A stretch of 62,898 nucleotides of DNA from Leptolyngbyaceae cyanobacterium MP9P1.79 (GCA_030248885.1 JARCMD010000200.1:1-62898), one strand, 5' to 3'. Positions 32,933 through 42,784 are shown, counted from the first letter of the stretch. The notes: generated by a model not told the origin, from the sequence alone. Made by a program: numbers and translations.

Positions 32933-34339
32933 TTACAACTGCTTCACCCCGCTCACAAGTTGAGCCACCATTTCCTTCGCTCCGCCAAACAACATCATCG
33001 TTTTATCTTTGTAGAACAGTTCATTTTCTACCCCAGAGAACCCCGCGCTCATGCCCCGTTTAATCACGATCGTATTCCTGGCCTTATCCACCTCCAAAAT
33101 CGGCATTCCATAGATGGGGCTGGTCGTGTCGTGACGGGCGGCAGGATTGACCACATCATTCGCCCCAATCACCAGCGCCACGTCTGTCCGCTCAAACTCA
33201 GGGTTGATGTCTTCCATGTCGTGCAGTTGGGGATAGGGCACATTGGCTTCGGCTAGCAACACATTCATGTGTCCTGGCATCCGCCCTGCAACGGGATGAA
33301 TGGCATACTTCACATCAACACCCATCCGCTCTAGTTGATCGGCGAGTTCCCGCACCGCATGTTGGGCTTGGGCCACCGCCATGCCATAGCCTGGAACGAT
33401 CACAACCGATCGCGCATAGCCAAGCATCATGGCTCCTTCCTCGGAATCGATCGATCGCACTGTCTTATCTAGCTGAGATGTATTACTGGAACCTGTACCC
33501 GTCGTCGTGCTAGACCCAAAGGCGCTAAACAGTACATTTGTGATCGAGCGGTTCATAGCTTTACACATGATCTGGGTCAAGATGATCCCCGACGCGCCCA
33601 CCAGCGCCCCAGAAATAATCAACATATTGTTCGTCAAGACAAAGCCAGCGGCACTCGCGGCCAGCCCTGAAAATGAGTTCAGCAACGAGATCACAACCGG
33701 CGTATCTGCCCCCCCGATCGGCAGCACAAACAGAACCCCCAAAACCAGGGAAACCCCAGTAAGCGCTAGGAAAACGGGGACATCGTGGGGATGGGCGACC
33801 AGATAGGCACTGCCAATCAGGAACCCAAGCAACAGAGAAATATTGAACGGTTGTTGCAGGGAAAAGGTGACGGGAGAGCCGCTGATCAACCCTTGCAGCT
33901 TTGCGAACGCCAGCAAACTGCCTGTGAGCGTCACGCCCCCAATCAACACACTGAGAATAATAGTGATGGTGATGTCGATCGACGGAGTTTCCGACGTGCC
34001 CAACAAGCGCCAAAATTCGCCCACAGCCACCAGCGAGGAAGCAGCCCCACCGAATCCATTCAAAAGTCCCACCATTTGAGGCATGGCAGTCATTTCGACT
34101 TTTTGCGCCATCACCGTGCCGATGAGGGAGCCAATGAGGATGCCCACCAAAATCATGGAATAGTTCAGCACTTTCTGATCCAGCAGGGTGGCAACGATGG
34201 CAATCAGCATCCCGATCGCCGCCAATAAATTGCCCCGACGCGCTGTAGCGGGTGATCCCAGTTCTTTCAGCCCCAAGATGAATAAACAAGAAGCGACTAA
34301 ATAGCTCAGTTGAATGCTAGTTGGCAGAAAATCACTCAT
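32933..34339 (-). CDS. pntB: NAD(P) transhydrogenase subunit beta
   Basis: Subunit of the proton-pumping transhydrogenase, which uses the proton gradient to move hydride from NADH to NADP+. The 468-residue product has the membrane domain (about 1-270) and the NADP(H)-binding domain at the C-terminus, with VPGYGMAVAQAQHAVREL, HPVAGRMPGHMNVLLAEA and VIGANDVVNPAARHD. It starts four bases into the stop of pntAb (ATGA overlap at 34336-34339), so they are translationally coupled. It converges on the small gene at 32668. Confidence 0.95.
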   Translation of the reverse strand: MSDFLPTSIQLSYLVASCLFILGLKELGSPATARRGNLLAAIGMLIAIVATLLDQKVLNYSMILVGILIGSLIGTVMAQKVEMTAMPQMVGLLNGFGGAASSLVAVGEFWRLLGTSETPSIDITITIILSVLIGGVTLTGSLLAFAKLQGLISGSPVTFSLQQPFNISLLLGFLIGSAYLVAHPHDVPVFLALTGVSLVLGVLFVLPIGGADTPVVISLLNSFSGLAASAAGFVLTNNMLIISGALVGASGIILTQIMCKAMNRSITNVLFSAFGSSTTTGTGSSNTSQLDKTVRSIDSEEGAMMLGYARSVVIVPGYGMAVAQAQHAVRELADQLERMGVDVKYAIHPVAGRMPGHMNVLLAEANVPYPQLHDMEDINPEFERTDVALVIGANDVVNPAARHDTTSPIYGMPILEVDKARNTIVIKRGMSAGFSGVENELFYKDKTMMLFGGAKEMVAQLVSGVKQL

Positions 34340-34629
34340 GCTTTCACCTCTTTTTTCTTAAACATTTGCAGCATCCGATCGGTCACCAAAAATCCCCCCA
34401 CCACATTGATCGTGGCCAAAACGACCGCCAATAAACCCAATGCGACAGTTAAATTCCAGTCCCGCGCTCCCGACACCAGTAAAGCGCCCACAACGGCAAT
34501 CCCAGAAATGGCATTGGAGCCGGACATCAAGGGCGTATGGAGCGTGGGCGGAATTTTGTTAATAATCTCAAACCCGATAAATGAGGCTAAAACGAACACC
34601 ACTAAACCCGCAATTAATCCTTCTGTCAT
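34336..34629 (-). CDS. pntAb: NAD(P) transhydrogenase subunit alpha, membrane part
   Basis: This 97-residue protein holds the three membrane helices that in E. coli form the C-terminus of PntA. The stretch LMSGSNAISGIAVVGALLVSG matches the family. It forms the proton channel with PntB. Split alpha subunits (PntAa plus PntAb) are the usual arrangement in cyanobacteria and some other bacteria. A 288-bp gap containing a MITE-like element separates it from pntAa. Confidence 0.93.
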   Translation of the reverse strand: MTEGLIAGLVVFVLASFIGFEIINKIPPTLHTPLMSGSNAISGIAVVGALLVSGARDWNLTVALGLLAVVLATINVVGGFLVTDRMLQMFKKKEVKA

Positions 34630-34671
34630 ATGTTTTGAGATAAGTGAATAGTTTGTAGTAATCCAACCTTT

Positions 34672-34800
34672 CCTTCCTGAAAAGCCTATACCAAGGAATT
34701 TAGGGGCGAAGCAGGCGGTAGATAAGCCTTTGAATCCACCAAAAGGCTATTGCCCGCCTGCTTCGCCCGTGCAGGGGTAAATTTTTCTCAGAAATCTCCT
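34672..34800. mobile_element. MITE-like element, family 2 (copy B, inverted)
   Basis: It matches the reverse complement of copies A and C over most of its length but lacks the roughly 35-bp AAGTGCAAAGCA-type module. It has an internal inverted pair (GGGGCGAAGCAGGCGG / CCGCCTGCTTCGCCC) and ends in AGAAATCTCCT. It sits between pntAa and pntAb, inside the transhydrogenase transcription unit, where it could act as a partial transcription or processing signal. Confidence 0.7.
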
Positions 34801-34917
34801 AAGTATCTTGCTTGTCCCTCAGATCTCCAATGTTGATGGACTTTGACCTCAGAACCCGCCAGGATTGGGGGCAGAAGGGCGATTCGGGCAACAATTTATG
34901 TCGTTTCAAACATTCCC

Positions 34918-36087
34918 TCAGCCAATCACCGCTGGCTGCTGATCTAGTGCAGCGATCGCGTCTCGGACTCGCCCATTTCGCACCTCACCCGCGTGAGTAA
35001 CACAGGCGCTGTCAATAATGTCGTCATCAAAATTGAGATGAATTGCACCATCTTTCATCAAAAGTTGCACCAGAGCCGAGATATTTTTGGCGTACATCCG
35101 ACTCGCATCGATCGGCACCGAAGCGGGTAAATTAATCGGCCCAAGAATCGTGACTCCGTGGTACACCACCTCTCGACCCGCCGAAGTACAAGCGCAATTG
35201 CCCCCCTGCTCAGCCGCCAGATCCACAATCACCGAACCCGGCTTCATTTGTGCCACCATTTCCTCAGTGACCAAAATCGGGGCTTTTCTCCCAGGAACTT
35301 GCGCCGTCGTAATCACCACATCTGCGGTTTTGACATGCTCAGCAACCACAGCTTGGGTGCGTTGTTTTGCTGCCTCCGACACTTCCTTGGCATAGCCCCC
35401 CGCCGCCACCGTCTCTTCTTCTAAGGTGACTTCGACGAACTTCGCCCCCAAACTTTGCACTTCTTCCTTCACCGCTGGGCGAATGTCAAACGCTTCCACC
35501 ACGGCTCCTAAACGGCGGGCCGTGGCGATCGCCTGCAAGCCTGCCACCCCAGCCCCCATCACAAACACCTTCGCTGGAGCGATCGTCCCTGCTGCCGTCG
35601 TCAACATCGGGAAAAACTTGGGACAGGCAGCCGCCCCAACCAAGACCGCCTTATACCCTGCCACCCCGGCTTGGGAGGAGAGCGCATCCATACTTTGAGC
35701 GCGGCTCGTCCGGGGAATCATCTCTAGGCTAAAAGCCGTCACGTTGCGCTCTGCCAGCCGCTTCACTAAAGCTGGATTTCCCAAAGGATTGAGGAACCCA
35801 ATCACAATCTGTCCTGCCTTCAGCAAGTCTGCTTCATGCTGCTCCTCATTCTCGATCAACGGACTCACTTTCAGCATCACGTCTGCCTCGCTCCACAGCA
35901 TTGCCGGATCAGCGACAATCTTTGCCCCCGCTGCCTCATACGCTGCATCAGAAAAATGCGATCGTTCTCCTGCCCCCGCTTCCACCCAAACCTCCAACCC
36001 CTGCTTAACCAAGCGGGCGACCACATCAGGAACCAGAGCCACCCGTTGTTCACCGACTTCTATTTCTTTTGTAACTGCAATCTTCAT
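34918..36087 (-). CDS. pntAa: NAD(P) transhydrogenase subunit alpha, NAD-binding part
   Basis: NAD(H)-binding soluble subunit, 389 residues, similar to alanine dehydrogenase. It begins MKIAVTKEIEVGEQRVALVP, and has GAGVAGLQAIATARRLGAVV (nucleotide fold) and VIVDLAAEQGGNCACT. The mobile loop region DVVITTAQVPGRKAP is conserved. It is the first gene of the pntAa-pntAb-pntB set, with a plausible start at the first ATG. Its upstream region holds a family 3 MITE-like element. Confidence 0.95.
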   Translation of the reverse strand: MKIAVTKEIEVGEQRVALVPDVVARLVKQGLEVWVEAGAGERSHFSDAAYEAAGAKIVADPAMLWSEADVMLKVSPLIENEEQHEADLLKAGQIVIGFLNPLGNPALVKRLAERNVTAFSLEMIPRTSRAQSMDALSSQAGVAGYKAVLVGAAACPKFFPMLTTAAGTIAPAKVFVMGAGVAGLQAIATARRLGAVVEAFDIRPAVKEEVQSLGAKFVEVTLEEETVAAGGYAKEVSEAAKQRTQAVVAEHVKTADVVITTAQVPGRKAPILVTEEMVAQMKPGSVIVDLAAEQGGNCACTSAGREVVYHGVTILGPINLPASVPIDASRMYAKNISALVQLLMKDGAIHLNFDDDIIDSACVTHAGEVRNGRVRDAIAALDQQPAVIG

Positions 36088-36139
36088 GAATTCCTTTTTT
36101 AAGCGAGTGAAGCCTCAATCAAGCGGGAGGAACTAACCA

Positions 36140-36285
36140 TAGGCGATGTGCAACTTAAAGTTTGCCCTCATCCCCCAACCCCTTCTCCCACAGGGAGAAG
36201 GGGAGCCGATCCAAATCTTAGCCCCTCTCCCCTTTTGGGAGAGGGGTTGGGGTGAGGGCGGTTCGGGAGAGTTGCACATCACCTA
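36140..36285. mobile_element. MITE-like element, family 3 (copy 1)
   Basis: A 146-bp palindromic element with ends TAGGCGATGTGCAACTT and AGTTGCACATCACCTA. The middle has arms such as CCCTCATCCCCCAACCCC and GGGGTTGGGGTGAGGG, and CTTCTCCCACAGGGAGAAG. A related copy lies at 56480-56615. It sits 50 bp upstream of pntAa. The remaining 36286-36626 contains no visible gene and should hold promoters for the DUF2808 gene. Confidence 0.78.
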
Positions 36286-36626
36286 ATCATGAGTTGAAAA
36301 GATTCCTGAGTTCAAGACAACTCATTTGATTTAGAGTTTGCCCACAACGCATTCCGCATCCTATGTTGATCCCCCATAACCGCTCTGGATCTTTACCTTG
36401 TTTTAATAGATACACATACATGATTAACAGTAAACCGCTTTAGCAAATGCGATCGATATCTGGCACTTTTCCCACGTTGCTAACGTCCCATCCCCTAAGA
36501 TGCAGCTAGGAGGACAAATCGCAGACATAGACTGCGTTGTCAAAATTACTATCTCTTGCCCATCTTCAAACCATTCGGCTCGTGTCACTATATAGATTGG
36601 ACTTTTTTGTTCGCGGGGGTAGACTC

Positions 36627-37157
36627 ATGTTCTCTAAATTATTCAAGCAACGTATTTTTATCATTCTCGCAGTTCTAGGCGGACTGGTTGCTGGACTGCC
36701 GATGGTTGTTCGATCGCAAAGTCTCCCAGGACTCACGATTTTTGGCGGGCCACGCACAGAAAATCAGCTAAACTTCCGCTTAGACTTTGGTGGAAAATCC
36801 AGCGGGTGGGATCGCTACCGCTTGAGAATTCCTTCCAAGAAAATGAAACTGGCTGTGTCCCAGTTCGCCATCACCTACCCAACTTACTATGACGGCAAAT
36901 TTGACATCAAGAACGTTGAAATCGTGTACAAGGATAAAAGTTTACCTATCCAAGAAGTAAGATGGGACAAAGATAATTTCACCCTAGAAATTTTCCCTCA
37001 TGAGCCAGTACCCGCTGGTGGAGACGTGGAAATCATCCTGTCAAACGTGAAGAATCCTGACTTCGGTGGCATGTACTACTTCAACTGCCAAATCCTAACG
37101 CCAGGAGATGCGCCCTTGTTGCGGTATCTCGGCACTTGGGTGTTAGCCATTGAGTAG
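36627..37157 (+). CDS. DUF2808 exported protein
   Basis: This 176-residue cyanobacterial protein starts MFSKLFKQRIFII followed by a hydrophobic stretch (ILAVLGGLVAGLPMVV) that reads as a signal peptide ending about residue 30 near VRSQS. The mature part has the DUF2808 pattern: RLRIPSKKMKLAVSQFAITYP, DGKFD and a late KNPDFGGMYYFNCQI. It is expected in the periplasm or outer envelope. An upstream in-frame TTG (36537) would prepend 30 residues that are not conserved. Function is unknown. It is followed by a hairpin terminator. Confidence 0.85.
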   Translation: MFSKLFKQRIFIILAVLGGLVAGLPMVVRSQSLPGLTIFGGPRTENQLNFRLDFGGKSSGWDRYRLRIPSKKMKLAVSQFAITYPTYYDGKFDIKNVEIVYKDKSLPIQEVRWDKDNFTLEIFPHEPVPAGGDVEIILSNVKNPDFGGMYYFNCQILTPGDAPLLRYLGTWVLAIE

Positions 37158-37251
37158 CCTCCATGGTTCAAGCATCTTAAATTGGTCTACCTAATAGAAG
37201 TTTGAGGCGCTCTGAGCGTTCAGTGATGCGAAACCCTAAATTGCCATCACC

Positions 37252-37286
37252 CAAGGCATCAATTCAATTATTGATGCCTTGTTTTC
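37252..37286 (+). terminator. Intrinsic terminator after the DUF2808 gene
   Basis: A perfect 12-bp stem CAAGGCATCAAT / ATTGATGCCTTG with a 6-nt loop is followed by TTTTC. It separates the DUF2808 gene from the rpmH unit. Confidence 0.85.
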
Positions 37287-37366
37287 AAATGGGTCTTCAC
37301 CTGATAGCATGGAAGACTGTGAGTTTTTAACGTAAATTTAGTTTTGCAAGCCAAGAGTAATCGGAT

Positions 37367-37504
37367 ATGACGAAGCGCACCCTGCATGGCACCAGCCGCA
37401 AAAGAAAAAGAGTCTCTGGCTTTCGCGTCCGTATGAGAACGGCGAATGGGCGGAGAGTGATTAAGGCCCGTAGAACCAGAGGACGTGCCCGTTTAGCTGT
37501 ATAG
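37367..37504 (+). CDS. rpmH: Large ribosomal subunit protein L34
   Basis: A 45-residue, very basic protein: [20 protein letters not shown] followed by [16 protein letters not shown]. This is the full-length cyanobacterial L34, with the KRxRxxGFRxRM signature. It precedes rnpA by 65 bp, the conserved order in bacteria. It is short enough that gene callers may drop it. Confidence 0.96.
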   Translation: MTKRTLHGTSRKRKRVSGFRVRMRTANGRRVIKARRTRGRARLAV

Positions 37505-37569
37505 CTCGAATTTCCTCTGGCTCCAATTCTTCGACTGAACCCTGATTCAATCTGTCGTTGGCTAAATGT

Positions 37570-37944
37570 ATGTTGCCCAGTGCCAATCGACTCAGACACC
37601 GAAAGGATTTTAGTGCAATTTACAGAAGCGGTCTTCGCTACTCCTCTAAGCACTTAGGACTAACGGCTCTTCGTCTAAAATCAGTTGCCTCTACACCTCC
37701 TGAGAATTCGCCAATCTGCATTGGCATTTCCATTAGTCTCAAAGTCAGCAAAAAGGCAGTGGTGCGAAACCGCATTAAACGGCAGCTTCGATCGGCTCTC
37801 CGATACATGCTGCCTCAGCTACGTCCAGGCTGGAGATTGGTTTTTACCGTCCAACCTGGCGCTCACGCGTGCGATTATGGTGAATTTCTGCAAGAATTAA
37901 AGCAATTACTGACAAAAGCAGGGGTTCTCGTAGATGGCTATTAG
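37570..37944 (+). CDS. rnpA: Ribonuclease P protein component
   Basis: Protein subunit of RNase P, which matures the 5' end of tRNA. The product of about 124 residues begins MLPSANRLRHRKDFSAIYRSG and has the signature VSKKAVVRNRIKRQLRSALR, the RNR motif that binds the RNA subunit. The ATG at 37570 is preferred to the TTG four codons upstream because RnpA normally begins MLP. Its last codons overlap the PH-domain gene by 11 bp. Confidence 0.95.
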   Translation: MLPSANRLRHRKDFSAIYRSGLRYSSKHLGLTALRLKSVASTPPENSPICIGISISLKVSKKAVVRNRIKRQLRSALRYMLPQLRPGWRLVFTVQPGAHACDYGEFLQELKQLLTKAGVLVDGY

Positions 37945-38335
37945 TGAAGATGTTTATTACGAAGGCCCTCCCCATATTGGAGAGTTGATCATTAGTATCA
38001 TCATGGGATTCACCATTATTTGTTTACCCTTGACTGTTGGGGCACTTGTGCGGGCCCTGTGGGTGCGCTATCGCATTACTAGCCGCCGAATTTCAGTGAC
38101 GGGTGGCTGGTTGGGACGCGATCGGTCAGATATTGTTTACTCAGAAGTTGCCAAGATCGTGACGGTTCCCCGTGGGCTAGGAGCTTGGGGAGATATGGTC
38201 GTCACGCTTAAGGATGGTAGCCGTCTGGAGTTGAGAGCCATCCCCAATTTTCGGGAAGTCTATAGCTACATCAGCGAAAAACTTTCTGAGAAAGCGAAGG
38301 AAGTTAGCGGTGCATTAGGGGCTGTAGGTAGCTAA
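37934..38335 (+). CDS. PH-domain (bPH2-like) membrane protein
   Basis: This 133-residue protein has a membrane segment at about 15-45 (IGELIISIIMGFTIICLPL and following), then a bacterial PH-type domain with RITSRRISVTGGWLGRDRSDIVYSEVAKI-like strands (VRYRITSRRISVTGG, GDMVVTLKDGSRLELRAI). In cyanobacteria such a gene commonly sits between rnpA and yidC, as here. It overlaps rnpA by 11 bp. Role is unknown; membrane-surface binding is plausible. Confidence 0.83.
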   Translation: MAISEDVYYEGPPHIGELIISIIMGFTIICLPLTVGALVRALWVRYRITSRRISVTGGWLGRDRSDIVYSEVAKIVTVPRGLGAWGDMVVTLKDGSRLELRAIPNFREVYSYISEKLSEKAKEVSGALGAVGS

Positions 38336-38485
38336 ACCGCTCCTTGCACCCTGCAAAAATTGCCTTTACTTTAAAGACTGACCGAAGCACTCTTTATAAA
38401 CTCATCAACCTTAAAAAAATCAGATAGAACTAATATCAGATAGATTAGATTCAGCAATTCAAAGCGTAAGCTGACTGAGAACAGA

Positions 38486-39646
38486 ATGGACTTTGGTATC
38501 GGGTTTCTCTCTAACAATGTAATGCTGCCAATCCTGGACTTTTTCTACGGGATTGTGCCTAGTTATGGTTTGGCGATCGTTGCGCTCACCCTCGTAGTGC
38601 GCTTCGCCCTCTATCCTTTAAGTGCTGGCTCAATCCGCAGTATGCGCCGCATGAAAGTCACTCAGCCGCTGATGCAAAAGCGGGTGAAGGACATTCAGGA
38701 GCGCTTCAAGGATGACAAAGTGAAGCAACAGGAGGAAATGAGCCAAGTTTATAAGGAATTTGGCAATCCCTTGGCAGGATGCTTTCCTGTGCTGCTGCAA
38801 ATGCCCATTTTATTTGCGTTATTTGCAACGCTTCGGGGTTCTCCTTTTTCAGACATCAACTACACAGTCAATCTAGAAATCTTTCCGCAAGGACAGGTTG
38901 AGCAAGTTCAACCCCAGGTTTTCTCGACTGCACCCCAGAACATCTATTTCACAGATGGAGTTCATACTCGAGTTTCAGCCCTAGTTCCCGCCGGTAGTAA
39001 GTTGGTTGTTGGAGAAAAGACTAAGGCTGAGTTCCAAACCGTGGAAGGCAAACCTCTAGCAGAGGTTCTGTCTCCCTATCCCGATACTCTGATTCACCCC
39101 GAATGGACTGTAACGAAAGGGGCAGAACGGGTTGAACTCAAGCCTGATGGCGAACTCGTGGCGCTGCAACCTGGTGAAGTGACTCTGCAAGGCAAGATTC
39201 AAGGTCTCGCTGCCAACAAAGGGTTCCTCTTTATCAATGCCCTGGGACATGTGGGGGCCCGTGACCCTGATGGCACGATTCATTGGGACATTGTAGCCAT
39301 GGTCTTGCTCTTTGGGGTTAGTTTGTATATCAACCAAATTCTGTCAGGGCAAGGATCTACATCAGATAACCCGCAACAGTCGGCTGTCAACAAATTCACA
39401 CCAGTGATTTTTTCAGGAATGTTCTTATTCTTTCCTCTTCCGGCTGGGGTCTTGATGTATATGTTGCTTGCTAACATTTTCCAGACTGCCCAAACCTTCA
39501 TTCTGTCTAAGGAAGCTTTACCGGAGAATCTGCAAAAAATTGTAGATGCTGAGGTCAAGGAGAAGGAAAAGGAAGCTGGAGACGATGATGGCAAGGATCG
39601 GGCACGTCTCCCCTTTGAACCAGGGAGTCCTAAGAAAAAAGCCTGA
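38486..39646 (+). CDS. yidC: YidC/Oxa1/Alb3 membrane protein insertase
   Basis: Inserts proteins into the plasma and thylakoid membranes. The 386-residue product has the first membrane segment at about 10-35, the hydrophilic-groove region ([22 protein letters not shown], then [24 protein letters not shown]) and several C-terminal membrane helices ([22 protein letters not shown]). A long periplasmic-type loop (about 140-260) separates them. The C-terminal tail is basic and acidic ([14 protein letters not shown]), as in YidC proteins that contact the ribosome. Standard place in the rpmH-rnpA-yidC-jag order. Confidence 0.95.
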   Translation: MDFGIGFLSNNVMLPILDFFYGIVPSYGLAIVALTLVVRFALYPLSAGSIRSMRRMKVTQPLMQKRVKDIQERFKDDKVKQQEEMSQVYKEFGNPLAGCFPVLLQMPILFALFATLRGSPFSDINYTVNLEIFPQGQVEQVQPQVFSTAPQNIYFTDGVHTRVSALVPAGSKLVVGEKTKAEFQTVEGKPLAEVLSPYPDTLIHPEWTVTKGAERVELKPDGELVALQPGEVTLQGKIQGLAANKGFLFINALGHVGARDPDGTIHWDIVAMVLLFGVSLYINQILSGQGSTSDNPQQSAVNKFTPVIFSGMFLFFPLPAGVLMYMLLANIFQTAQTFILSKEALPENLQKIVDAEVKEKEKEAGDDDGKDRARLPFEPGSPKKKA

Positions 39647-39674
39647 TTTAATCGAGTAACTTGGATTACCTCCC

Positions 39675-40223
39675 ATGAGTCAAGACGGTAAGCATTTGGG
39701 GAAACAATGGCTACAGGAGCTATTGCGTCTTGCTGGGATGCCAGCCAATGTCCTAGTTGAACCCCAGGTAGACTTGGCAACGAAGCTGGCACTTGCTTCT
39801 GAGGCAGTTAGGGTCGATGGATTGGATAATTGCTGGTTAACGATCGATGAGACCCATCTGTCGCCGGAGCAGGTTGCCATTCTACTAGGGCCTGAAAGTA
39901 CGGTTCTAGATGCAATTCAATACTTGGCTAATACTTTATTGAATCTGGGACAAGCTGAAGGACAACAGTGTGCCTATACGATCGAGCTAAACGGCTACCG
40001 ATCGGCTCGCTTGGCTGAACTGATTGCTATGGTAGAGCAAGCAGCAGAGCAGGTGAATCAAACAGGCAAGGAGATAGAGTTAAAGGCGCTCTCTTCAGCA
40101 GAACGTCGGCAAGTTCATACTTTGGTCAAGGCTTATCCTGGCTTAGAAACCTATAGCCGAGGTCGGGAACCCGATCGACGCTTGGTGATCCAAAAGTCCC
40201 AGGCTGAGAATTTTCCGACCTAA
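39675..40223 (+). CDS. Jag/KhpB-like RNA-binding protein with R3H domain
   Basis: This 182-residue protein has a KH-like middle section and an R3H domain at the C-terminus (LIAMVEQAAEQVNQTGKEIELKALSSAERRQVHTLV-like; ERRQVHTLVKAYPGLETYSRG). Jag/KhpB proteins bind RNA and influence cell shape and division in Gram-positive bacteria. The N-terminal jag domain seems to be replaced by a divergent segment. It is encoded 29 bp after yidC, as is usual. Confidence 0.88.
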   Translation: MSQDGKHLGKQWLQELLRLAGMPANVLVEPQVDLATKLALASEAVRVDGLDNCWLTIDETHLSPEQVAILLGPESTVLDAIQYLANTLLNLGQAEGQQCAYTIELNGYRSARLAELIAMVEQAAEQVNQTGKEIELKALSSAERRQVHTLVKAYPGLETYSRGREPDRRLVIQKSQAENFPT

Positions 40224-40322
40224 TTTTTAACTCAAGCTGTATGCAATTTTGATGAACGATGTCTCCTAGGCATTCCCAAAGGGAGGACACGTTGCCAAAT
40301 GTAGTTTCCACTGTTATGCCCT

Positions 40323-40832
40323 ATGGATACGATTCATATTCCAGAACTCCTCACTGCTCCTAAGCAAATGAGGGTTATCGAATTTGAAGAGGGTTTGCCT
40401 GATCTGGAAACTCTCACCCCTGTCAAAGGGTGTTTAAAGGTTGCCCACCAAGGAAACTACCTGGAAATCAAAGCATCTGCTGAGACCATTGTCACCTTGA
40501 GTTGCGATCGGTGCCTCCAGCACTACAACCATCGCTTGCACATCCAGGTATCGGAGATGATTTGGTTGAACGATCGGGTTGAACGCTTCGACGAAGATGG
40601 ACTGGAATACGAAGTTGCCCTTGAGGATTTAGTGGAAACCTTGCCTCCCCAAGGCTATTTCCAACCTGAAGTGTGGCTGTACGAGCAATTGTGTTTGGCG
40701 CTGCCCCAACGACAACTTTGCGATCAAGAGTGTGCCGGTATCCCTGTTCCCGCCCAGCTTGAGGCTGTAGAGGTGATTCCCGATCGCCGCTGGGCATCCC
40801 TCGAAGCCCTAAAAGGTAAATTTCCCCTCTAG
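40323..40832 (+). CDS. YceD/DUF177 protein
   Basis: A 169-residue member of the DUF177 (YceD) family, whose members in many bacteria precede rpmF and may help ribosomal RNA processing or 23S-related assembly. The metal-type pair in LSCDRCLQ (a CxxC) and the acidic segment IWLNDRVERFDEDGLEY are family landmarks. A second cysteine group occurs near CDQECAGI. Here the gene lies with yidC and jag, not beside rpmF. Confidence 0.85.
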   Translation: MDTIHIPELLTAPKQMRVIEFEEGLPDLETLTPVKGCLKVAHQGNYLEIKASAETIVTLSCDRCLQHYNHRLHIQVSEMIWLNDRVERFDEDGLEYEVALEDLVETLPPQGYFQPEVWLYEQLCLALPQRQLCDQECAGIPVPAQLEAVEVIPDRRWASLEALKGKFPL

Positions 40833-40970
40833 TAGTTCACCAGTCAGCAGACTATTGGGCGTTAATTTTCAGATTGTGGCAAAGACCTATGCTTTAAACT
40901 CGCCAAATCTGTAACGTTGCGTTTCTTGCTAATTCTCTCCTTGACAGACAAAACTTGATACGCTATCTGC

Positions 40971-42476
40971 ATGAGCTTTAACCATGAATTTGAACTATTA
41001 CTGCGGGCCCGCTATCCAGTAATTTATATTCCTACCAGAGAGGAAGAGCGGGTAGAAGCAGCGATCGTTGCTCAAGCAAATGGCGCATCTGGGAGCCGGG
41101 CGGTCTACATTTGGGATTTTGTGGATGGCTACCAGGGCAACCCCAATGACGCGGGCTTTGGGAAGCGCAATCCGCTACAAGCCTTGGAATTTGTCGAAAA
41201 GTTGCCGATCGCCGCTTCAGCCATTCTGGTTTTACGGGATTTTCATCGGTTTCTAGAAGATGCAGCAGTTGCTCGGAAGTTGCGTAACTTAGCCCGATCG
41301 CTCAAATCGCAGTCTAAGAGTATTGTGATTATTGCTCCCCAGATTGCGATTCCCGATGACCTGAGCGAAGTCATTACCGTCCTGGAGTTTCCCCTACCTA
41401 CTGCCTCGGAAATCAAGGTGGAAATCGATCGGTTAGTGGCAGCAATGGGGCAATCCCTAGAGACACGAGTGATAGATGAATTAGTGCGTTCCTGTCAAGG
41501 GTTATCCTTGGAGCGGATTCGTCGCGTTCTAGCGCGGGCGATCGCCACCCACGGTGAACTTAGACCGGACGATGTGGATTTGGTTCTAGAAGAGAAACGC
41601 CAGACCATTCGGCAAACCCAAATTTTAGACTTTTATCCGACAACCGAGAAGATTTCGGATATTGGCGGCTTGGACAATCTGAAAGATTGGCTACTGCTTC
41701 GAGGAGGAGCCTTCTCAGAGCGGGCGAGGCAATATGGCTTGCCCCATCCTAGAGGGCTGCTTCTCGCGGGCATCCAAGGCACCGGAAAGTCCTTGACTGC
41801 AAAGGCGATCGCCCATCACTGGCATTTACCTCTCCTCCGCCTAGATGTAGGCCGCCTGTTCGCTGGCTTGGTGGGCGAGTCAGAATCCCGTACCCGGCAA
41901 ATGATTCAATTAGCAGAAGCTCTAGCTCCTTGCATCCTATGGATTGATGAAATTGACAAGGGATTCGCGGGTTTTGACGGCAGAGGAGATGCAGGTACAG
42001 CCTCGCGGGTCTTTGGCACGTTCATCACTTGGCTAGCCGAAAAAACTTCCCCCGTTTTCGTTGTGGCAACTGCAAATAATATTCAAGCTCTGCCGCCAGA
42101 AATGCTACGAAAGGGTAGATTTGATGAGGTATTCTTTGTGGGACTACCGACTCAAGAGGAGCGGAAAGCCATTTTCGTCGTTCATTTGGCTCGTCTCAGG
42201 GCCCACAATTTGAAGAGTTATGACTTAGAACGTTTGGCCTACGAGACCCCTGATTTTTCTGGGGCCGAGATTGAACAGATGATTATTGAGGCGATGCACC
42301 TAGGGTTTAGCCAAAATCGGGACTTTACGACGGAAGATATTTTGGAATCAGCCAGTCAACTGGTACCCTTAGCACACACGGCTAAGGAGCAAATTAAACT
42401 CTTGCAGGAGTGGGCAGCAGCGGGTAAGGCCCGTTCTGCGTCTCGGCATGGCAGCTTGAACAGCCGCCAACGTTAA
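40971..42476 (+). CDS. Ycf46-like AAA ATPase
   Basis: A 501-residue AAA protein of the Ycf46 family, found in cyanobacteria and red-algal plastids. The N-terminal about 240 residues are a family-specific region ([20 protein letters not shown]). The AAA core has Walker [13 protein letters not shown], Walker [11 protein letters not shown] and a sensor region ([12 protein letters not shown], then RKGRFDEVF). A role in CO2-dependent growth of photosynthetic organisms has been suggested for Ycf46, but its mechanism is unclear. The TAA stop (42474-42476) is overlapped by a MITE-like element. Confidence 0.88.
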   Translation: MSFNHEFELLLRARYPVIYIPTREEERVEAAIVAQANGASGSRAVYIWDFVDGYQGNPNDAGFGKRNPLQALEFVEKLPIAASAILVLRDFHRFLEDAAVARKLRNLARSLKSQSKSIVIIAPQIAIPDDLSEVITVLEFPLPTASEIKVEIDRLVAAMGQSLETRVIDELVRSCQGLSLERIRRVLARAIATHGELRPDDVDLVLEEKRQTIRQTQILDFYPTTEKISDIGGLDNLKDWLLLRGGAFSERARQYGLPHPRGLLLAGIQGTGKSLTAKAIAHHWHLPLLRLDVGRLFAGLVGESESRTRQMIQLAEALAPCILWIDEIDKGFAGFDGRGDAGTASRVFGTFITWLAEKTSPVFVVATANNIQALPPEMLRKGRFDEVFFVGLPTQEERKAIFVVHLARLRAHNLKSYDLERLAYETPDFSGAEIEQMIIEAMHLGFSQNRDFTTEDILESASQLVPLAHTAKEQIKLLQEWAAAGKARSASRHGSLNSRQR

Positions 42477-42634
42477 AGAGATTTCTGAGAAAGATGTTAC
42501 CCCTGTAGGGGCGAAGCACCCGGCAGACGAGTCCTTGAATCGACCAGAAAGTCATTGCCCGGATGCTAAGTGCAAAGCATACGCTACGCGAACGCCCTTC
42601 CGATGCCTGGTATAACCTTTTCTGGAAATCTCCT
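42474..42634. mobile_element. MITE-like element, family 2 (copy C)
   Basis: Close to copy A in length and sequence: TTAAAGAGATTTCTGAGAAAG at the left, CTGGAAATCTCCTAA at the right, and the shared AAGTGCAAAGCATACG module. Its left end coincides with the stop codon of the Ycf46 gene. The rest of the gap to 42784 shows nothing further. Confidence 0.72.
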
Positions 42635-42784
42635 AATTGCATCACAGGTTGTTATGCGTTTTAGGTTGGATTGCGCTAGAGTCTTTGGAGTAATTTTAGG
42701 ACACGCTAAAAGAACACGTTGAATTTTAGAAGATGCCAATTAATAGTTGGCTAACGGTGGGTTAATCAGAATTGAGATGCCTTT

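Noticed and set aside
33561-34289. 242-residue reverse frame inside pntB
   Set aside because: Alternative frame of a well-supported membrane protein gene.
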